Part shown: in pieces, positions 25,011 through 34,330 of the stretch | Layout of the letters: the number at the start of each line of letters is the position of its first letter | Position numbering within the stretch: position 1 is the stretch's first letter | NCBI GenBank assembly: GCA_038900335.1 | Contig: JBBMRB010000011.1 | Span: 62,001-126,000, forward strand | Source of the DNA: Rs1 sp038900335 | Lineage (GTDB): Bacteria > Pseudomonadota > Gammaproteobacteria > Pseudomonadales > Balneatricaceae | DNA length: 64,000 nt | Reading direction: 5' to 3' | Translations under genes and position numbers: made by a program | Notes under the pieces: model-generated | What the model saw: only the letters and a program-made list of their open reading frames with translations | The model's database searches: none | Told to the model about the DNA's origin: nothing

Positions 25011-26315
25011 TTAAAAATTCCCTGTCAGCCATGTTTTAAAACGGTTAACCATACTTGGCTGATTTCCTTTCCTGATCGCTTTAGTAGTAGACGATGGCTT
25101 AATGGCGTCAGGAGATATAGGCTTGTTCACTTCCACTGTAGGCCTAGATGGCGATGCACTACTACCTTGCGGCTGGTTTTCACGAGCATAATGAAGCAAA
25201 CCTATGCTGGTTGAAAAGATTGGGTTTTGTAATATATCACCCATTCCATTAACGCCTTTAGGTAGTGCTAATCTTACTGGCATGTGGAAAATTTCTTCTG
25301 CCAATTCAACCGCACCTTCCATTTTTGAGGTACCGCCTGTTAGGACAATACCAGCAGCGACTAGATTATCGTAACCGCTACGTCTTAACTCATCTTGCAC
25401 TAAAGTGAAGAGCTCGTCATACCTTGGCTCAACCACTTCAGCAAGTGCTTGTCTGTTTAAATCTCTTGGCGGTCTATCACCAACACTTGGGACTTTAATC
25501 GTCTCATCAGCACTGGCTAATTGCGCAAGGCAACAAGCGTATTTAACTTTTAGCTGATCTGCATGCAAACTTGGAGTACGCAACGCCATCGCTATATCGT
25601 TAGTGACTTGATCACCGGCAACAGGGATAACGCCGGTGTGACGAATCGAGCCCTGGGTAAAAATAGCAATATCAGTGGTTCCACCGCCAATATCAACCAT
25701 GCAAACACCAAGGTCTTTTTCATCTGCTGTCAATACGGCATAAGATGATGCAAGCTGCTCAAGCACAACAACATCAACTTCTAAGCCACAGCGTCTGACG
25801 CACTTTTCAATATTCTGAATAGCGTTAGCAGCGCCAGTCACTAAATGTACTTTTGCCTCTAAGCGCACACCAGACATACCAAGAGGCTCTTTAATCCCCT
25901 CTTGATGGTCAATTAAGTACTCTTGAGGAAGAATATGTATAATTCGACGATCTGCAGGGATAGCAACAGCACTGGCTGCATCAATCACTCGCTCTAAATC
26001 AAAATCTGTTACTTCACCTTCACGTACAGCAACAATGCCATGTGAATTCTGACTACTAATATGGCTTCCTGCTATACCTACGGTAACGGAGTGTATTTTA
26101 CAGCCCGCCATTAACTCCGCTTCTTCCACTGCTCGCTGAATTGAGCTCACAGTCGACTCGATATTGACGACAACACCTTTTTTTAGCCCTTTTGAAGGAT
26201 GCGACCCCACACCTATTACTTCAATTTGGCCATCTGCTGAAATTTCTCCAACAAGACAAACCACTTTTGAAGTGCCGATGTCTAAAGCTACGATCATATT
26301 GTGCTCAATATCCAT
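25011..26315 (-). CDS. ftsA: Cell-division protein FtsA
   Basis: The 434-residue actin-like protein that ties FtsZ filaments to the membrane. Motifs: VALDIGTSKVVCLVGEI (phosphate 1 loop), VGIAGSHI, MVDIGGGTTDIAIF (phosphate 2, about 205-218), VLTGGTSKMEG (adenosine motif) and a C-terminal amphipathic helix MVNRFKTWLTGNF that inserts in the membrane. A linker rich in S, P and K (about 375-418) precedes the helix. It is followed by ftsZ on the same strand. Upstream, where ftsQ, ddl and murC would normally be, there is only a 700-base AT-rich region and then rmuC, so this pair is detached from the rest of the dcw cluster. Confidence 0.96.
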   Translation of the reverse strand: MDIEHNMIVALDIGTSKVVCLVGEISADGQIEVIGVGSHPSKGLKKGVVVNIESTVSSIQRAVEEAELMAGCKIHSVTVGIAGSHISSQNSHGIVAVREGEVTDFDLERVIDAASAVAIPADRRIIHILPQEYLIDHQEGIKEPLGMSGVRLEAKVHLVTGAANAIQNIEKCVRRCGLEVDVVVLEQLASSYAVLTADEKDLGVCMVDIGGGTTDIAIFTQGSIRHTGVIPVAGDQVTNDIAMALRTPSLHADQLKVKYACCLAQLASADETIKVPSVGDRPPRDLNRQALAEVVEPRYDELFTLVQDELRRSGYDNLVAAGIVLTGGTSKMEGAVELAEEIFHMPVRLALPKGVNGMGDILQNPIFSTSIGLLHYARENQPQGSSASPSRPTVEVNKPISPDAIKPSSTTKAIRKGNQPSMVNRFKTWLTGNF

Positions 26316-27018
26316 TTAAAAAACCGTGTGGTATTAAATTCAGAACTATCATTTATATATTTATGGAATTATACGTTACAAAATAATTTAAATCAGTAAA
26401 AGTTGAAATTAATATTAATATATAATGTATAAAAAATCACCAAACTAATCCAGCTATTTATAATATTATTTTTTTTACTATTTTATTCAAAGCCCGATGA
26501 ACTAAGGACTCTGTAATTTTTTTTTATTAAAACGACTCTTTTTGATATTATCTTTAATAAATAAAACATTTTAATTTTTTTATATTCAAAATCAAAAACG
26601 GATATTGATTTATAATATAAAATCAAAATTCAATATTGATTTAAAACAATATATCAAGAATCAATGTTGACTATATCAGCAATAATCAACAGCTAATCTT
26701 GATATAAAAACAATCACTAAAACTCCACATTTATTTTAATAAAAACCACATATAGACCCGCAAAACCAATAAAGCACTACATATAGACAATTAGTTTAAA
26801 TTCAGCTAAAACAGCAAAAAAACCCTGCGACAAGAGTATTTATGCAGTGGATTGTAAAACGGTTGGGCACACACGCTAGCGTTTCAGCCTTGAGCATTTG
26901 CTAGCGAAAGTTGAATTTATAGAGTAGGCATCAGCACAAAAAATTTATTTGCCAGCGCCAAGCTAGCCATGCAGTAATAGCCAACATATATCAAGACAGG
27001 CACGCTGATAGCTAAAAA
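26316..27018. other. Very AT-rich region upstream of ftsA
   Basis: About 700 bases, mostly A/T between 26340 and 26760, with no supported gene. ATATTGATTTA occurs twice (26602-26612 and 26633-26643) among several further TTGAT/ATCAA elements up to about 26705, and T-runs are frequent. A 7-base inverted repeat CGCTAGC/GCTAGCG lies at 26874-26906. It probably contains the ftsA promoter and bendable AT-tract DNA. Confidence 0.5.
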
Positions 27019-28488
27019 CTAGCTATCTTGTTGTGCTCCTACTTGCAGAATGTCATTAGCCAGCTTCTTTTTGCCGTTAACACCTAGTTTTGTTAAAGCA
27101 TCTGCCTGGCTAACTAGATTACCTTTGCCTGTCGAGAGGCGCTTATAGGAATTATCGTACGCTGTTTGAGCTCTCACTAAGTGTTTACCTAGATCATCCA
27201 TCGATTCAACAAAACCGACAAACTTGTCGTATAACTCAGCGCCACGATTAGCAATGACTTGTGCATTTTGATTTTGTTGATCAAAACGCCAAATGTTTTT
27301 TACTGTTCTTAAGGTAATTAATAATGTTGATGGACTGACCAAGACAATATTGCGTTGCATTGCGTATCTAAAGAGGCCTTTATCATGCTCAAGAGCTAGC
27401 AGGAAAGCCCCTTCAATTGGGACGAATAACATCACAAAATCTAAGGTATTTATCGATTCTAGCTGCTCGTACGATTTATTGCTTAAACCGCGAATATGGT
27501 TGCGCAGTGACTGCACATGTTCAATTAAGTACTTTTCTTTATTCGCCTGCTCACTTTCACTTTGATAGCGCTCATAACCTGTTAGTGACACTTTGGAATC
27601 AATTATCATGTCTTTTTCTTGAGGCAAACGAATGATAACATCTGGCTGATAGCGTTTATTTTGCGCTGTCAAAGAAACCTGCGTTTCAAATTCAAAACCT
27701 TTTCTCAGCCCTGACTCTTCCAAAATTCGCTCTAGAATCACCTCACCCCAATTACCTTGCACCTTAGAATCACCTTTCAAGGCTTTGGTAAGGTTTAATG
27801 CATCTTGGCTCATTTGCTGGTTCAGTTGCTTTAAATGATCTATCTGCTGATATAGCGCTTGTCTGTCTCTTGTTTCTTTATCGTAAACATCTTCTACTTT
27901 TCTTTTGAAATCAACAATCTGTTCACGCAACGGAACAAGCAGATGATTTAATGATGCCCGGCTGTCTTTATCAAAGCTCTGTGCTCTATCCTCAAATATC
28001 TTATTGGCAAGATATTGAAAATCTTGTTTGAGCTGATCGCGCGCCTGTGAGAAGAGCAGAGACTTTTCTTCACTCATTTTACGCTCACTAGAGAACCGCA
28101 CTTCTAATTCGGTAATATGCTGGTTAGCATTAACTAACAGTTCTTGATACTCATCAGACTCTCTTTGCAATGCTAATTTATCATGCTCTAACTCTTTAAG
28201 ATGGGTGATTTGTGTCTCTTGTTGCGCAGTTAATATCTGCTCTTCATGTAGTTGCGCTTCTATTGTTGCCAGTCGCTCAAACTGCACCAACTTTTGCTGA
28301 TTCGCTACAGCCAGCTCACGCTGCAATGCCTGTTCTTTATCTTGCGCTAGTTGTAATTGGTAATTTAAAAACTGTCGCTTTTTTGAGTTTTGATATAACG
28401 ACCAAAAACATATTAAAACAATAACAGCTAAAACTGATAGCGAAATTAACATCATGCTGGCTGAACCAAACTGGCTTAAAGGTTGCAT
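27019..28488 (-). CDS. rmuC: RmuC family protein
   Basis: A 489-residue member of the RmuC family, predicted nuclease-like proteins that limit DNA inversions at short inverted repeats. Layout: N-terminal membrane anchor (about 10-30), long coiled coil (about 32-190, rich in Q, E, K), then the RmuC domain (about 195-450) with KVQGNWGEVILERILEESGLRKG, the acidic MIIDSKVSLTGYERY block and FVMLFVPIEGAFLLAL. The aspartate and lysine of IIDSKV match the core of restriction-endonuclease-like folds. A second gene for a small membrane protein begins upstream, separated by 6 bases, probably in the same operon. Confidence 0.93.
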   Translation of the reverse strand: MQPLSQFGSASMMLISLSVLAVIVLICFWSLYQNSKKRQFLNYQLQLAQDKEQALQRELAVANQQKLVQFERLATIEAQLHEEQILTAQQETQITHLKELEHDKLALQRESDEYQELLVNANQHITELEVRFSSERKMSEEKSLLFSQARDQLKQDFQYLANKIFEDRAQSFDKDSRASLNHLLVPLREQIVDFKRKVEDVYDKETRDRQALYQQIDHLKQLNQQMSQDALNLTKALKGDSKVQGNWGEVILERILEESGLRKGFEFETQVSLTAQNKRYQPDVIIRLPQEKDMIIDSKVSLTGYERYQSESEQANKEKYLIEHVQSLRNHIRGLSNKSYEQLESINTLDFVMLFVPIEGAFLLALEHDKGLFRYAMQRNIVLVSPSTLLITLRTVKNIWRFDQQNQNAQVIANRGAELYDKFVGFVESMDDLGKHLVRAQTAYDNSYKRLSTGKGNLVSQADALTKLGVNGKKKLANDILQVGAQQDS

Positions 28489-28494
28489 TTTTTA

Positions 28495-28845
28495 CTACCA
28501 GTAGATGTAAAGTAAGAAAGGCGCAACTAAGGTAGGAATCATCATCGTTAGCAGCCCCTTGCGGCCACCTAGGAATTTTTGTATCACCAACATATGGACA
28601 AGAGGAAAGCTGAAGAACATACAAGATAACGGCAGAGCCCAATGTAAGTTTCTAAAACCGTAAGCCATCGCGAACACTAAAGTAGCTGCCGCTATGTTAC
28701 CCATCATTACCACAAACAACGCACCATTGTGTGTCGCAAAGAAGCCTTCACGCTTCTGCGTCGGTATTTTATTCAAGACATTGGCACTTAGCGCAGTCGA
28801 CATCGAAACAAAACCCGATGCTAAAAACAATATAATTGGATCCAC
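28495..28845 (-). CDS. Small four-helix membrane protein
   Basis: A protein of 116 residues with about four transmembrane segments and few charged residues (a KIPTQKREG loop between helices 1 and 2, a GGRKG loop near the end). I choose the GTG at 28845 because GAGG lies 5 bases before it; a GTG at 28887 would add 14 residues but lacks a ribosome site. It lies just upstream of rmuC, 6 bases apart, on the same strand, and is divergent from ydbH. I do not recognise a named family and no function can be given. Confidence 0.65.
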   Translation of the reverse strand: MDPIILFLASGFVSMSTALSANVLNKIPTQKREGFFATHNGALFVVMMGNIAAATLVFAMAYGFRNLHWALPLSCMFFSFPLVHMLVIQKFLGGRKGLLTMMIPTLVAPFLLYIYW

Positions 28846-29078
28846 AAAAACCTCTATTATGTATGCTGCCAAGTAAAGCTTACTCACTATTTTAGCGAAA
28901 GGCGGACACTGACAACGAAAGATGATCTAACAAAGTTACTAATGCACTGTGCAGCAATAACCAAAGCGGTATTCTAACAACATTTGCAATTTATTCTATT
29001 AACAAAGCCCCTGTACAATCCTTAATTCACTTCCTTTTTCTGCTTTCATCCAAGCGCGTATGCCACTATCATTAACAA

Positions 29079-32000
29079 ATGACAATAAACCATATTAAAT
29101 CAACCTTCAGCCTCCATAAAAGACTCTGTATCTTCATGATTATTGTCTTAGCCGTTACTCTTATTTATTTATTGTCGCCCTATCTTATTAATCATATTAT
29201 TCGCCAACAATTAAGCAACTTAGGTTTTAGCTCGACAATACAAAGCACACGCCCAAACTTTAACACCATCAAATTTAAATCAATGACACTAAGTGCCTCA
29301 CAGCCACCCTTAATGATAGCTGCTAGCTTGCAGGATGTTAGCGTATCTTATCATCTATATGATTTACTATTTTCACAAAGCATCAACAGTATTAATGTAG
29401 CCACATTAGATGTTAATTATAAGCCCTTTGATGCATCGTTAGAGCACACTAAAAACAGCAGTGATTTAAAGCTATTTACACCTAATGACCTCTTTAATCT
29501 GCTGCCCGTTAACAATGTTAATATAAAAAAGATAACGATAAACTACCCAGCTGCTGACTCCCAGCTTTTACAAATCAAAGGTAATGTGTCGTACAGCAAT
29601 CAAAAAATAAGATCGACTCTACACTATTATGAAAACCAACAAATAAAGGCCGAGTTATCTCTCACCATCAATAGCGACAATAGCTTTAATGTCGACACTG
29701 CGTTACTTAACAACAGTGATATTGAGCCTAACACGCCTGCGCAAAGTACATTAGCGCAAAAAATAAGCGGCAATATTGTTAAAGAAAACAACACTCTAAT
29801 ATTAAGCATCCTGCAAAACATTGATATAAATAAGCCTAAAGTCAGCTCTTACTGGTTGGAGCACATTGATAACAAAGATATCAACAACTATTTAGAGCAG
29901 CTTTCATCGACCACAGGACAGCTATCATTTCGCCATAAAATAGCCATTAACAACACATTCGCAGCTAACAATTTAGCGGCGAACTCAGTTTTTAGCAGCA
30001 ACCTTGTTATGCATGATAGCGCCGGCTTGGTTACAACATTAAGTAATAGTGAGCCTCAGTTTGACGCCCAAACACTGACCTTAAACTCTGATGGCAAGAT
30101 CAATTGGCAAGATCAAGTATTAACACTCAGCTTAGCGCCTAGTACACGTGTTGATTTAGCGAAACTTAGTGTTCAAGGCATAACGAATGAAAAATTAACT
30201 ATTATTTTAAACCATCCATTTAAGCTAATGTTTAATAGTACAACCAAGCATTTAAGCACTAAAGCTTTCAGCTTTAAACTTGGCGCTAACAGCTGGCAGT
30301 CAGACTATGGTGTTTTAAAGCACACACCTATCGCCGTTGAAATTGACCAATACGATAGCACTAAACACTTACCAAATATTCATTACGCCATCGACAATGC
30401 CACTTTTATTGCACAGCCAACACCATCAAAAACGCAGATAGCTGTAAGCAAATTAATGGCGAATATTAAAGGCTCTGCCAGCTTACAAGACAATAAGCTA
30501 GCAGTGGTGATAAGCGACTACACGATTGATGCTCGCGATTTATCAAGCGCTGATATTACAGCGAAGAAATTAGTCGTATCTGCCACTAATCACCCATTAA
30601 ATATTGCTTACTCTCTCCTTGATAGCACTTTAAAGGTGAGCGATTTCTCCCTAGCCCTTAGCAGTGATCAATGGCAAACAGCACAAGGCGTAATAACACA
30701 CAAACCTCTTGTCTTTAACTTCTCAGATATAGATATAGCCAAGCAGCGCGCAACTATAACGAGTGATACGATAAGCGCCACTATAACCAGCGAGCAATTA
30801 CCATTTAAATCAATGCACATCAGCAGTGCATTACAAGTACGCTTCGCCGAGCAGCAATTAACTGTTAACGTTTCCGAAAAAACACAGGCTAGATTGCAGC
30901 AAATAAACGCGGGCTTTAAAACGGATCATATTAACCTCAGTTTAAGCTCGCCTATTCAAGCTCGCTTCAAATTAATTGATAACGATCTGACTAAAAGTTT
31001 AGCGAGCGCTGAGATACCACCATTTTCTTTAGTGTTAACAGGCTCTGCAATTGATTACCAAAGCGATAAAAAAGCAGCCGCGCAAGCTATTAATTATCAA
31101 CAGCTAACGCTCTCTATTAAGTCATTGTCGCTTTATCCATTCATATTAAAAGCCAGCAGTAAGTTGCAAAAATTAAGCTCGACTGAATTTCCAGGTTTAA
31201 GCCAATTCAATATTTATGCTGATCATCAGCTCAATAATAAGGATTATCAAGCTTATGCCAGAGTGATTAATACCACCTTGCCTATTTCACTATCCTTTGA
31301 CATCAACAGCTACGACTACTTTACTACTAACTATGCAAAATGGCAGTTAGAACCGGTTGATTTAGCAAAACATCAACACCAAATCAAACAGAGTATTAGG
31401 AGCCTATTAAAGAAAGAAACAGCACGTGATGTGTTTATCGCTAAGGGCGAGTTTAAGCTAAACGGAAAATTGACTGCACGACACAATAAGATAGAGGCGA
31501 GCGTGCACCATCAGCTTAATGATTTTACAGGGACTATCGCCTTACAGCCGTTTGAAAATATAAGTTATACCGGCAATCTTCAATTTAACAACAGCCAGCT
31601 GCAAGAGCAGGCCTCTTTACAAGTAAAAAGCATTGGCAAAGCGATTGTCGCTACCGATATTTCAGCGCAGCTAAGCATCAGCAACCTCCTTGCAAATTCA
31701 GCACAATTATCTATTAAGCAATTAAAAGCAAAGATACTAGATGCTGATGTTAGCCTAGATACTTTAACGACATCACTCTATCAACCGAAAGGGCAAGCCA
31801 CTCTTTATGTGCAAGATCTACCGCTTAACAATGTTCTTGCTTTAGAGCAACAGCCTACTTTAGTTGGCACTGGTACGCTAAATGGCAAGCTACCCTTTCG
31901 CTTTGAAAATAAGCAACTGTGGATTAATAACGGCCAAATAAAGGCAGGCAAAAAAGGCTATATTCGCTACCAAGCTAACGATTCCGTGAAAGCCTTTGCG

Positions 32001-32267
32001 CAAACTAATGCTGGGCTTAAAATCGCACTAGATGTACTAGAGGACTTTCACTACAGCAAACTCAATATTATTATAGATTATTCACCCGATGGCAGCTTAG
32101 TGTTAAAAAACAACTTAGCTGGGCAAAACCCAAGCTGGCAACAAGGGCAACCTATTGATTTTTCAATTAATATTGAAGAAAATGTCTTACAGCTATTAAA
32201 AACATTAAACTTTACTAATTCACTTAATGATAAAATATCGCAAAAACTTAACAAAACAACTGAATAA
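29079..32267 (+). CDS. ydbH: YdbH-family AsmA-like intermembrane lipid transfer protein
   Basis: A 1062-residue envelope protein. An N-terminal transmembrane anchor (about 18-38) is followed by a very long, beta-rich, Ser/Asn/Thr-rich periplasmic region with repeated short strand patterns, ending in a C-terminal block (GKLPFRFENKQLWINNGQI..KKGYIRYQ) typical of the YdbH domain. In E. coli YdbH, with TamB and YhdP, is one of the AsmA-like proteins that move phospholipids to the outer membrane. The identification rests on that C-terminal block and on the two small genes that follow, YnbE- and YdbL-like, the same trio as in E. coli. It is longer than E. coli YdbH (879). Confidence 0.88.
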   Translation: MTINHIKSTFSLHKRLCIFMIIVLAVTLIYLLSPYLINHIIRQQLSNLGFSSTIQSTRPNFNTIKFKSMTLSASQPPLMIAASLQDVSVSYHLYDLLFSQSINSINVATLDVNYKPFDASLEHTKNSSDLKLFTPNDLFNLLPVNNVNIKKITINYPAADSQLLQIKGNVSYSNQKIRSTLHYYENQQIKAELSLTINSDNSFNVDTALLNNSDIEPNTPAQSTLAQKISGNIVKENNTLILSILQNIDINKPKVSSYWLEHIDNKDINNYLEQLSSTTGQLSFRHKIAINNTFAANNLAANSVFSSNLVMHDSAGLVTTLSNSEPQFDAQTLTLNSDGKINWQDQVLTLSLAPSTRVDLAKLSVQGITNEKLTIILNHPFKLMFNSTTKHLSTKAFSFKLGANSWQSDYGVLKHTPIAVEIDQYDSTKHLPNIHYAIDNATFIAQPTPSKTQIAVSKLMANIKGSASLQDNKLAVVISDYTIDARDLSSADITAKKLVVSATNHPLNIAYSLLDSTLKVSDFSLALSSDQWQTAQGVITHKPLVFNFSDIDIAKQRATITSDTISATITSEQLPFKSMHISSALQVRFAEQQLTVNVSEKTQARLQQINAGFKTDHINLSLSSPIQARFKLIDNDLTKSLASAEIPPFSLVLTGSAIDYQSDKKAAAQAINYQQLTLSIKSLSLYPFILKASSKLQKLSSTEFPGLSQFNIYADHQLNNKDYQAYARVINTTLPISLSFDINSYDYFTTNYAKWQLEPVDLAKHQHQIKQSIRSLLKKETARDVFIAKGEFKLNGKLTARHNKIEASVHHQLNDFTGTIALQPFENISYTGNLQFNNSQLQEQASLQVKSIGKAIVATDISAQLSISNLLANSAQLSIKQLKAKILDADVSLDTLTTSLYQPKGQATLYVQDLPLNNVLALEQQPTLVGTGTLNGKLPFRFENKQLWINNGQIKAGKKGYIRYQANDSVKAFAQTNAGLKIALDVLEDFHYSKLNIIIDYSPDGSLVLKNNLAGQNPSWQQGQPIDFSINIEENVLQLLKTLNFTNSLNDKISQKLNKTTE

Positions 32268-32412
32268 TCGAACAAGCTACTGCGCCCTTGTCTGGCAAAT
32301 ATCAACACTGATTATTGACCTGCTAATAGATAACCGCTAGCATCTATTTAACGCCCTATCATTCTTCTGTGCGCCACTGCATGGCCCGAGAAAATAGCGC
32401 AAGGAGCATCAA

Positions 32413-32622
32413 ATGGATAAAATTAAAATCACCCACCAGCAAAGCGCTATTATTTTATTAGCCTGTACATTTTTTCTGGCTGCCTGTTCACCTAAAATAG
32501 CAATAGAAGCACCAAAAGAAGCTATTACTATCAATTTAAATGTGAAAATTGAACATGAAATTTTGGTCAAAGTAGACAAAGAAATTGACGACTTGTTCGA
32601 TAATCAAAGTGATCTTTTCTAG
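32413..32622 (+). CDS. ynbE: YnbE-family lipoprotein
   Basis: A 69-residue outer-membrane-type lipoprotein: signal peptide with lipobox LAAC (about residues 21-24), then a short mature part, IAIEAPKEAITINLNVKIEHEILVKVDKEIDDLF (described by its ends, residues about 29-62), characteristic of YnbE. In E. coli YnbE works with YdbH as an intermembrane bridge. AAGGAG precedes ATG. It lies between ydbH and ydbL; the 145-base gap after ydbH is wide and may hold a promoter. Confidence 0.9.
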   Translation: MDKIKITHQQSAIILLACTFFLAACSPKIAIEAPKEAITINLNVKIEHEILVKVDKEIDDLFDNQSDLF

Positions 32623-32634
32623 GAGTTAAATAAA

Positions 32635-32970
32635 ATGAAAAAAATCATCTCAGTATTAGCCAGCGCCCTGTTATTATTGTCTTTGAGCAATATCAGTTTT
32701 GCTCTTTCTTTAGATCAAGCTAAAGATCAAGGCCTCGTTGGAGAGAATGGCCAAGGCTATTTAGCCAGTGTATCAACTAATGCTAATAGCGAAGTGCAAG
32801 CACTAATCAACTCGATCAACAGCCAACGCAAGGCAGCGTATATCCAAAAAGCCGCCAAGGCGGGTGTCAGTGTAGAAATTATTGCTAAACGGGTATCACA
32901 GCGCCTATATAAGAAAGCGTCTTCAGGCAGCTACTTAATGAATAATTCAGGCAAGTGGTATCGTAAATAA
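32635..32970 (+). CDS. ydbL: YdbL-family periplasmic protein (DUF1318)
   Basis: A 111-residue secreted protein with a signal peptide ending SFA (about residue 22). The DUF1318 core is clear: LDQAKDQGLVGENGQGYLA, then INSQRKAAYIQKAAKAGVSVE, AKRVSQRLY and a final GKWYRK. In E. coli YdbL modulates the YdbH-YnbE bridge. AGGAG precedes ATG 12 bases after ynbE. It ends the operon; a GC-rich hairpin follows. Confidence 0.92.
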   Translation: MKKIISVLASALLLLSLSNISFALSLDQAKDQGLVGENGQGYLASVSTNANSEVQALINSINSQRKAAYIQKAAKAGVSVEIIAKRVSQRLYKKASSGSYLMNNSGKWYRK

Positions 32971-32996
32971 AGATAGGTTTTGTTAAATATCTGAGA

Positions 32997-33028
32997 CGCG
33001 CCGATTGACACTAAAGGTTATCGGCGCG
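32997..33028. terminator. GC-rich hairpin after ydbL
   Basis: CGCGCCGAT (32997-33005) / ATCGGCGCG (33020-33028), a perfect 9-bp GC-rich stem with a 14-base loop between convergent ydbL and the outer-membrane protein gene. There is no U-tract on either side, so it may be a pause or RNA-stabilising structure. Confidence 0.45.
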
Positions 33029-33082
33029 CCCTGTTAGCACTGTTAAATAACTGGCTACACAGGCAAATCGACAGCGTTTAAT

Positions 33083-34321
33083 TTAAAAGAAATATTTAGC
33101 CGCAAACTGTAGCTGTCGCTCAATCAGTGTTTGCGCTTGATCATCATACTTCCTGGAAAATCTATCGCTCTTTATCCAATTATATTCAGTAGATAACAGC
33201 CAATCTTTTGAGAGCTGATAACTATAATTAAGTGTGAGGGCATTACCATCCTCTTCATTATTATCACCGATCTGGCTATCGTTATCTGATACTGAAAAAT
33301 CTTCTATACGTACAGTATATGTACTCTTTTTATACTTTTTCGATAATTTAACAAATGCACTATGATAAGTATTGTTAACGACATCTATCTTGTCGTGCTG
33401 CTGCATCAAGGTACTACCAGCAAGCGCTTGCGATGTGAGCGTTAGGCCCTGAGCCAAACGCCAGCTAATACCTGCATATAAAAACTTTGTATCCCAACCA
33501 TAATCGCCATCATCTACGACAAATGGCTTCGCCCTATTATGATATAGACCAATAATCGCCTTGCCCTTGTTATGCTTTAACCAATCTAGCTGCAATTGAT
33601 AACCTAGCCTATTATCTATCTCTCTAAATGGGCTCGACTTTTGTGCCTGCCCTGCTAAAACTTGGCCATCTGCCATGGCCGGCAAATCTGGGAACGCTCT
33701 ACTTTGCCCTAAAAATGTCTGTCGATTACTTGCAGTCCAACCATGCCATGCAAGTAAAGCGCCCGCTGGGTCATTTCCTGCGAAAACTGAGCCTGTTAAC
33801 GAGATGTCATAATCTGCATTATTAAACTTGCCTAAACGAGTGGCTTTAAATTCAGTACCCAACAAACGAATTTCTTCACCTACCCATGTATTCACAGTCG
33901 ATGAGTTCAAGGTATCAACATTACCCCAGGCGTGACGACGATTCTCTAGTGAAATATGTGGGTAAAAGTAACCTGTGCGATTCTCCCAACGATAACCCAC
34001 ATCATTAGGTAAGCTTTTATAGCCAAGATAGAGCTCTGTTACGCCCGCTCTGCTCTCACCGCTCTCACTGTAAGCATTAAGCACACCATTTAAACTAATA
34101 CCAGAATCCCATTTAGCCGTTAGCTGTAAGCCTAATTGCGATAAGCTTAGATCATCGCCTGCACTTGCAAATTTGCCATAGCCGCCCAGGCTATAACTTT
34201 GCTTAGCATCGTTACTAATAATACGTAAATCAGCAACACCGTGACTAGTGACTTCTACAGCAAATAATGGCGCCCCGGGAAGCATTAAACTTAACATTAT
34301 TAACTTGCTGTTAAATTTCAT
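33083..34321 (-). CDS. Putative outer-membrane beta-barrel protein
   Basis: A 412-residue exported protein: signal peptide ending LFA (about residue 21), then many alternating hydrophobic/polar strands with aromatic girdles (for example DWLLSTEYNWIKSD, LQFAAKYFF) and a C-terminal phenylalanine, the BAM-recognition signature of outer-membrane barrels. The repeated turn sequences (NDSQIGDNNEEDGN) look like surface loops. It is the last of three same-strand genes with gaps of 9 and 20 bases, after a GGDEF/EAL protein and a cupredoxin, so they are probably one operon. No specific porin family is recognised and the substrate is unknown. Confidence 0.75.
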   Translation of the reverse strand: MKFNSKLIMLSLMLPGAPLFAVEVTSHGVADLRIISNDAKQSYSLGGYGKFASAGDDLSLSQLGLQLTAKWDSGISLNGVLNAYSESGESRAGVTELYLGYKSLPNDVGYRWENRTGYFYPHISLENRRHAWGNVDTLNSSTVNTWVGEEIRLLGTEFKATRLGKFNNADYDISLTGSVFAGNDPAGALLAWHGWTASNRQTFLGQSRAFPDLPAMADGQVLAGQAQKSSPFREIDNRLGYQLQLDWLKHNKGKAIIGLYHNRAKPFVVDDGDYGWDTKFLYAGISWRLAQGLTLTSQALAGSTLMQQHDKIDVVNNTYHSAFVKLSKKYKKSTYTVRIEDFSVSDNDSQIGDNNEEDGNALTLNYSYQLSKDWLLSTEYNWIKSDRFSRKYDDQAQTLIERQLQFAAKYFF

Positions 34322-34330
34322 CAGTGAACA

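Noticed and set aside
26847..26909. 20-codon frame MQWIVKRLGTHASVS near the rmuC end of the AT-rich region
   Set aside because: Very short, no ribosome site, and it overlaps an inverted repeat. Not enough evidence for a peptide or a gene fragment.
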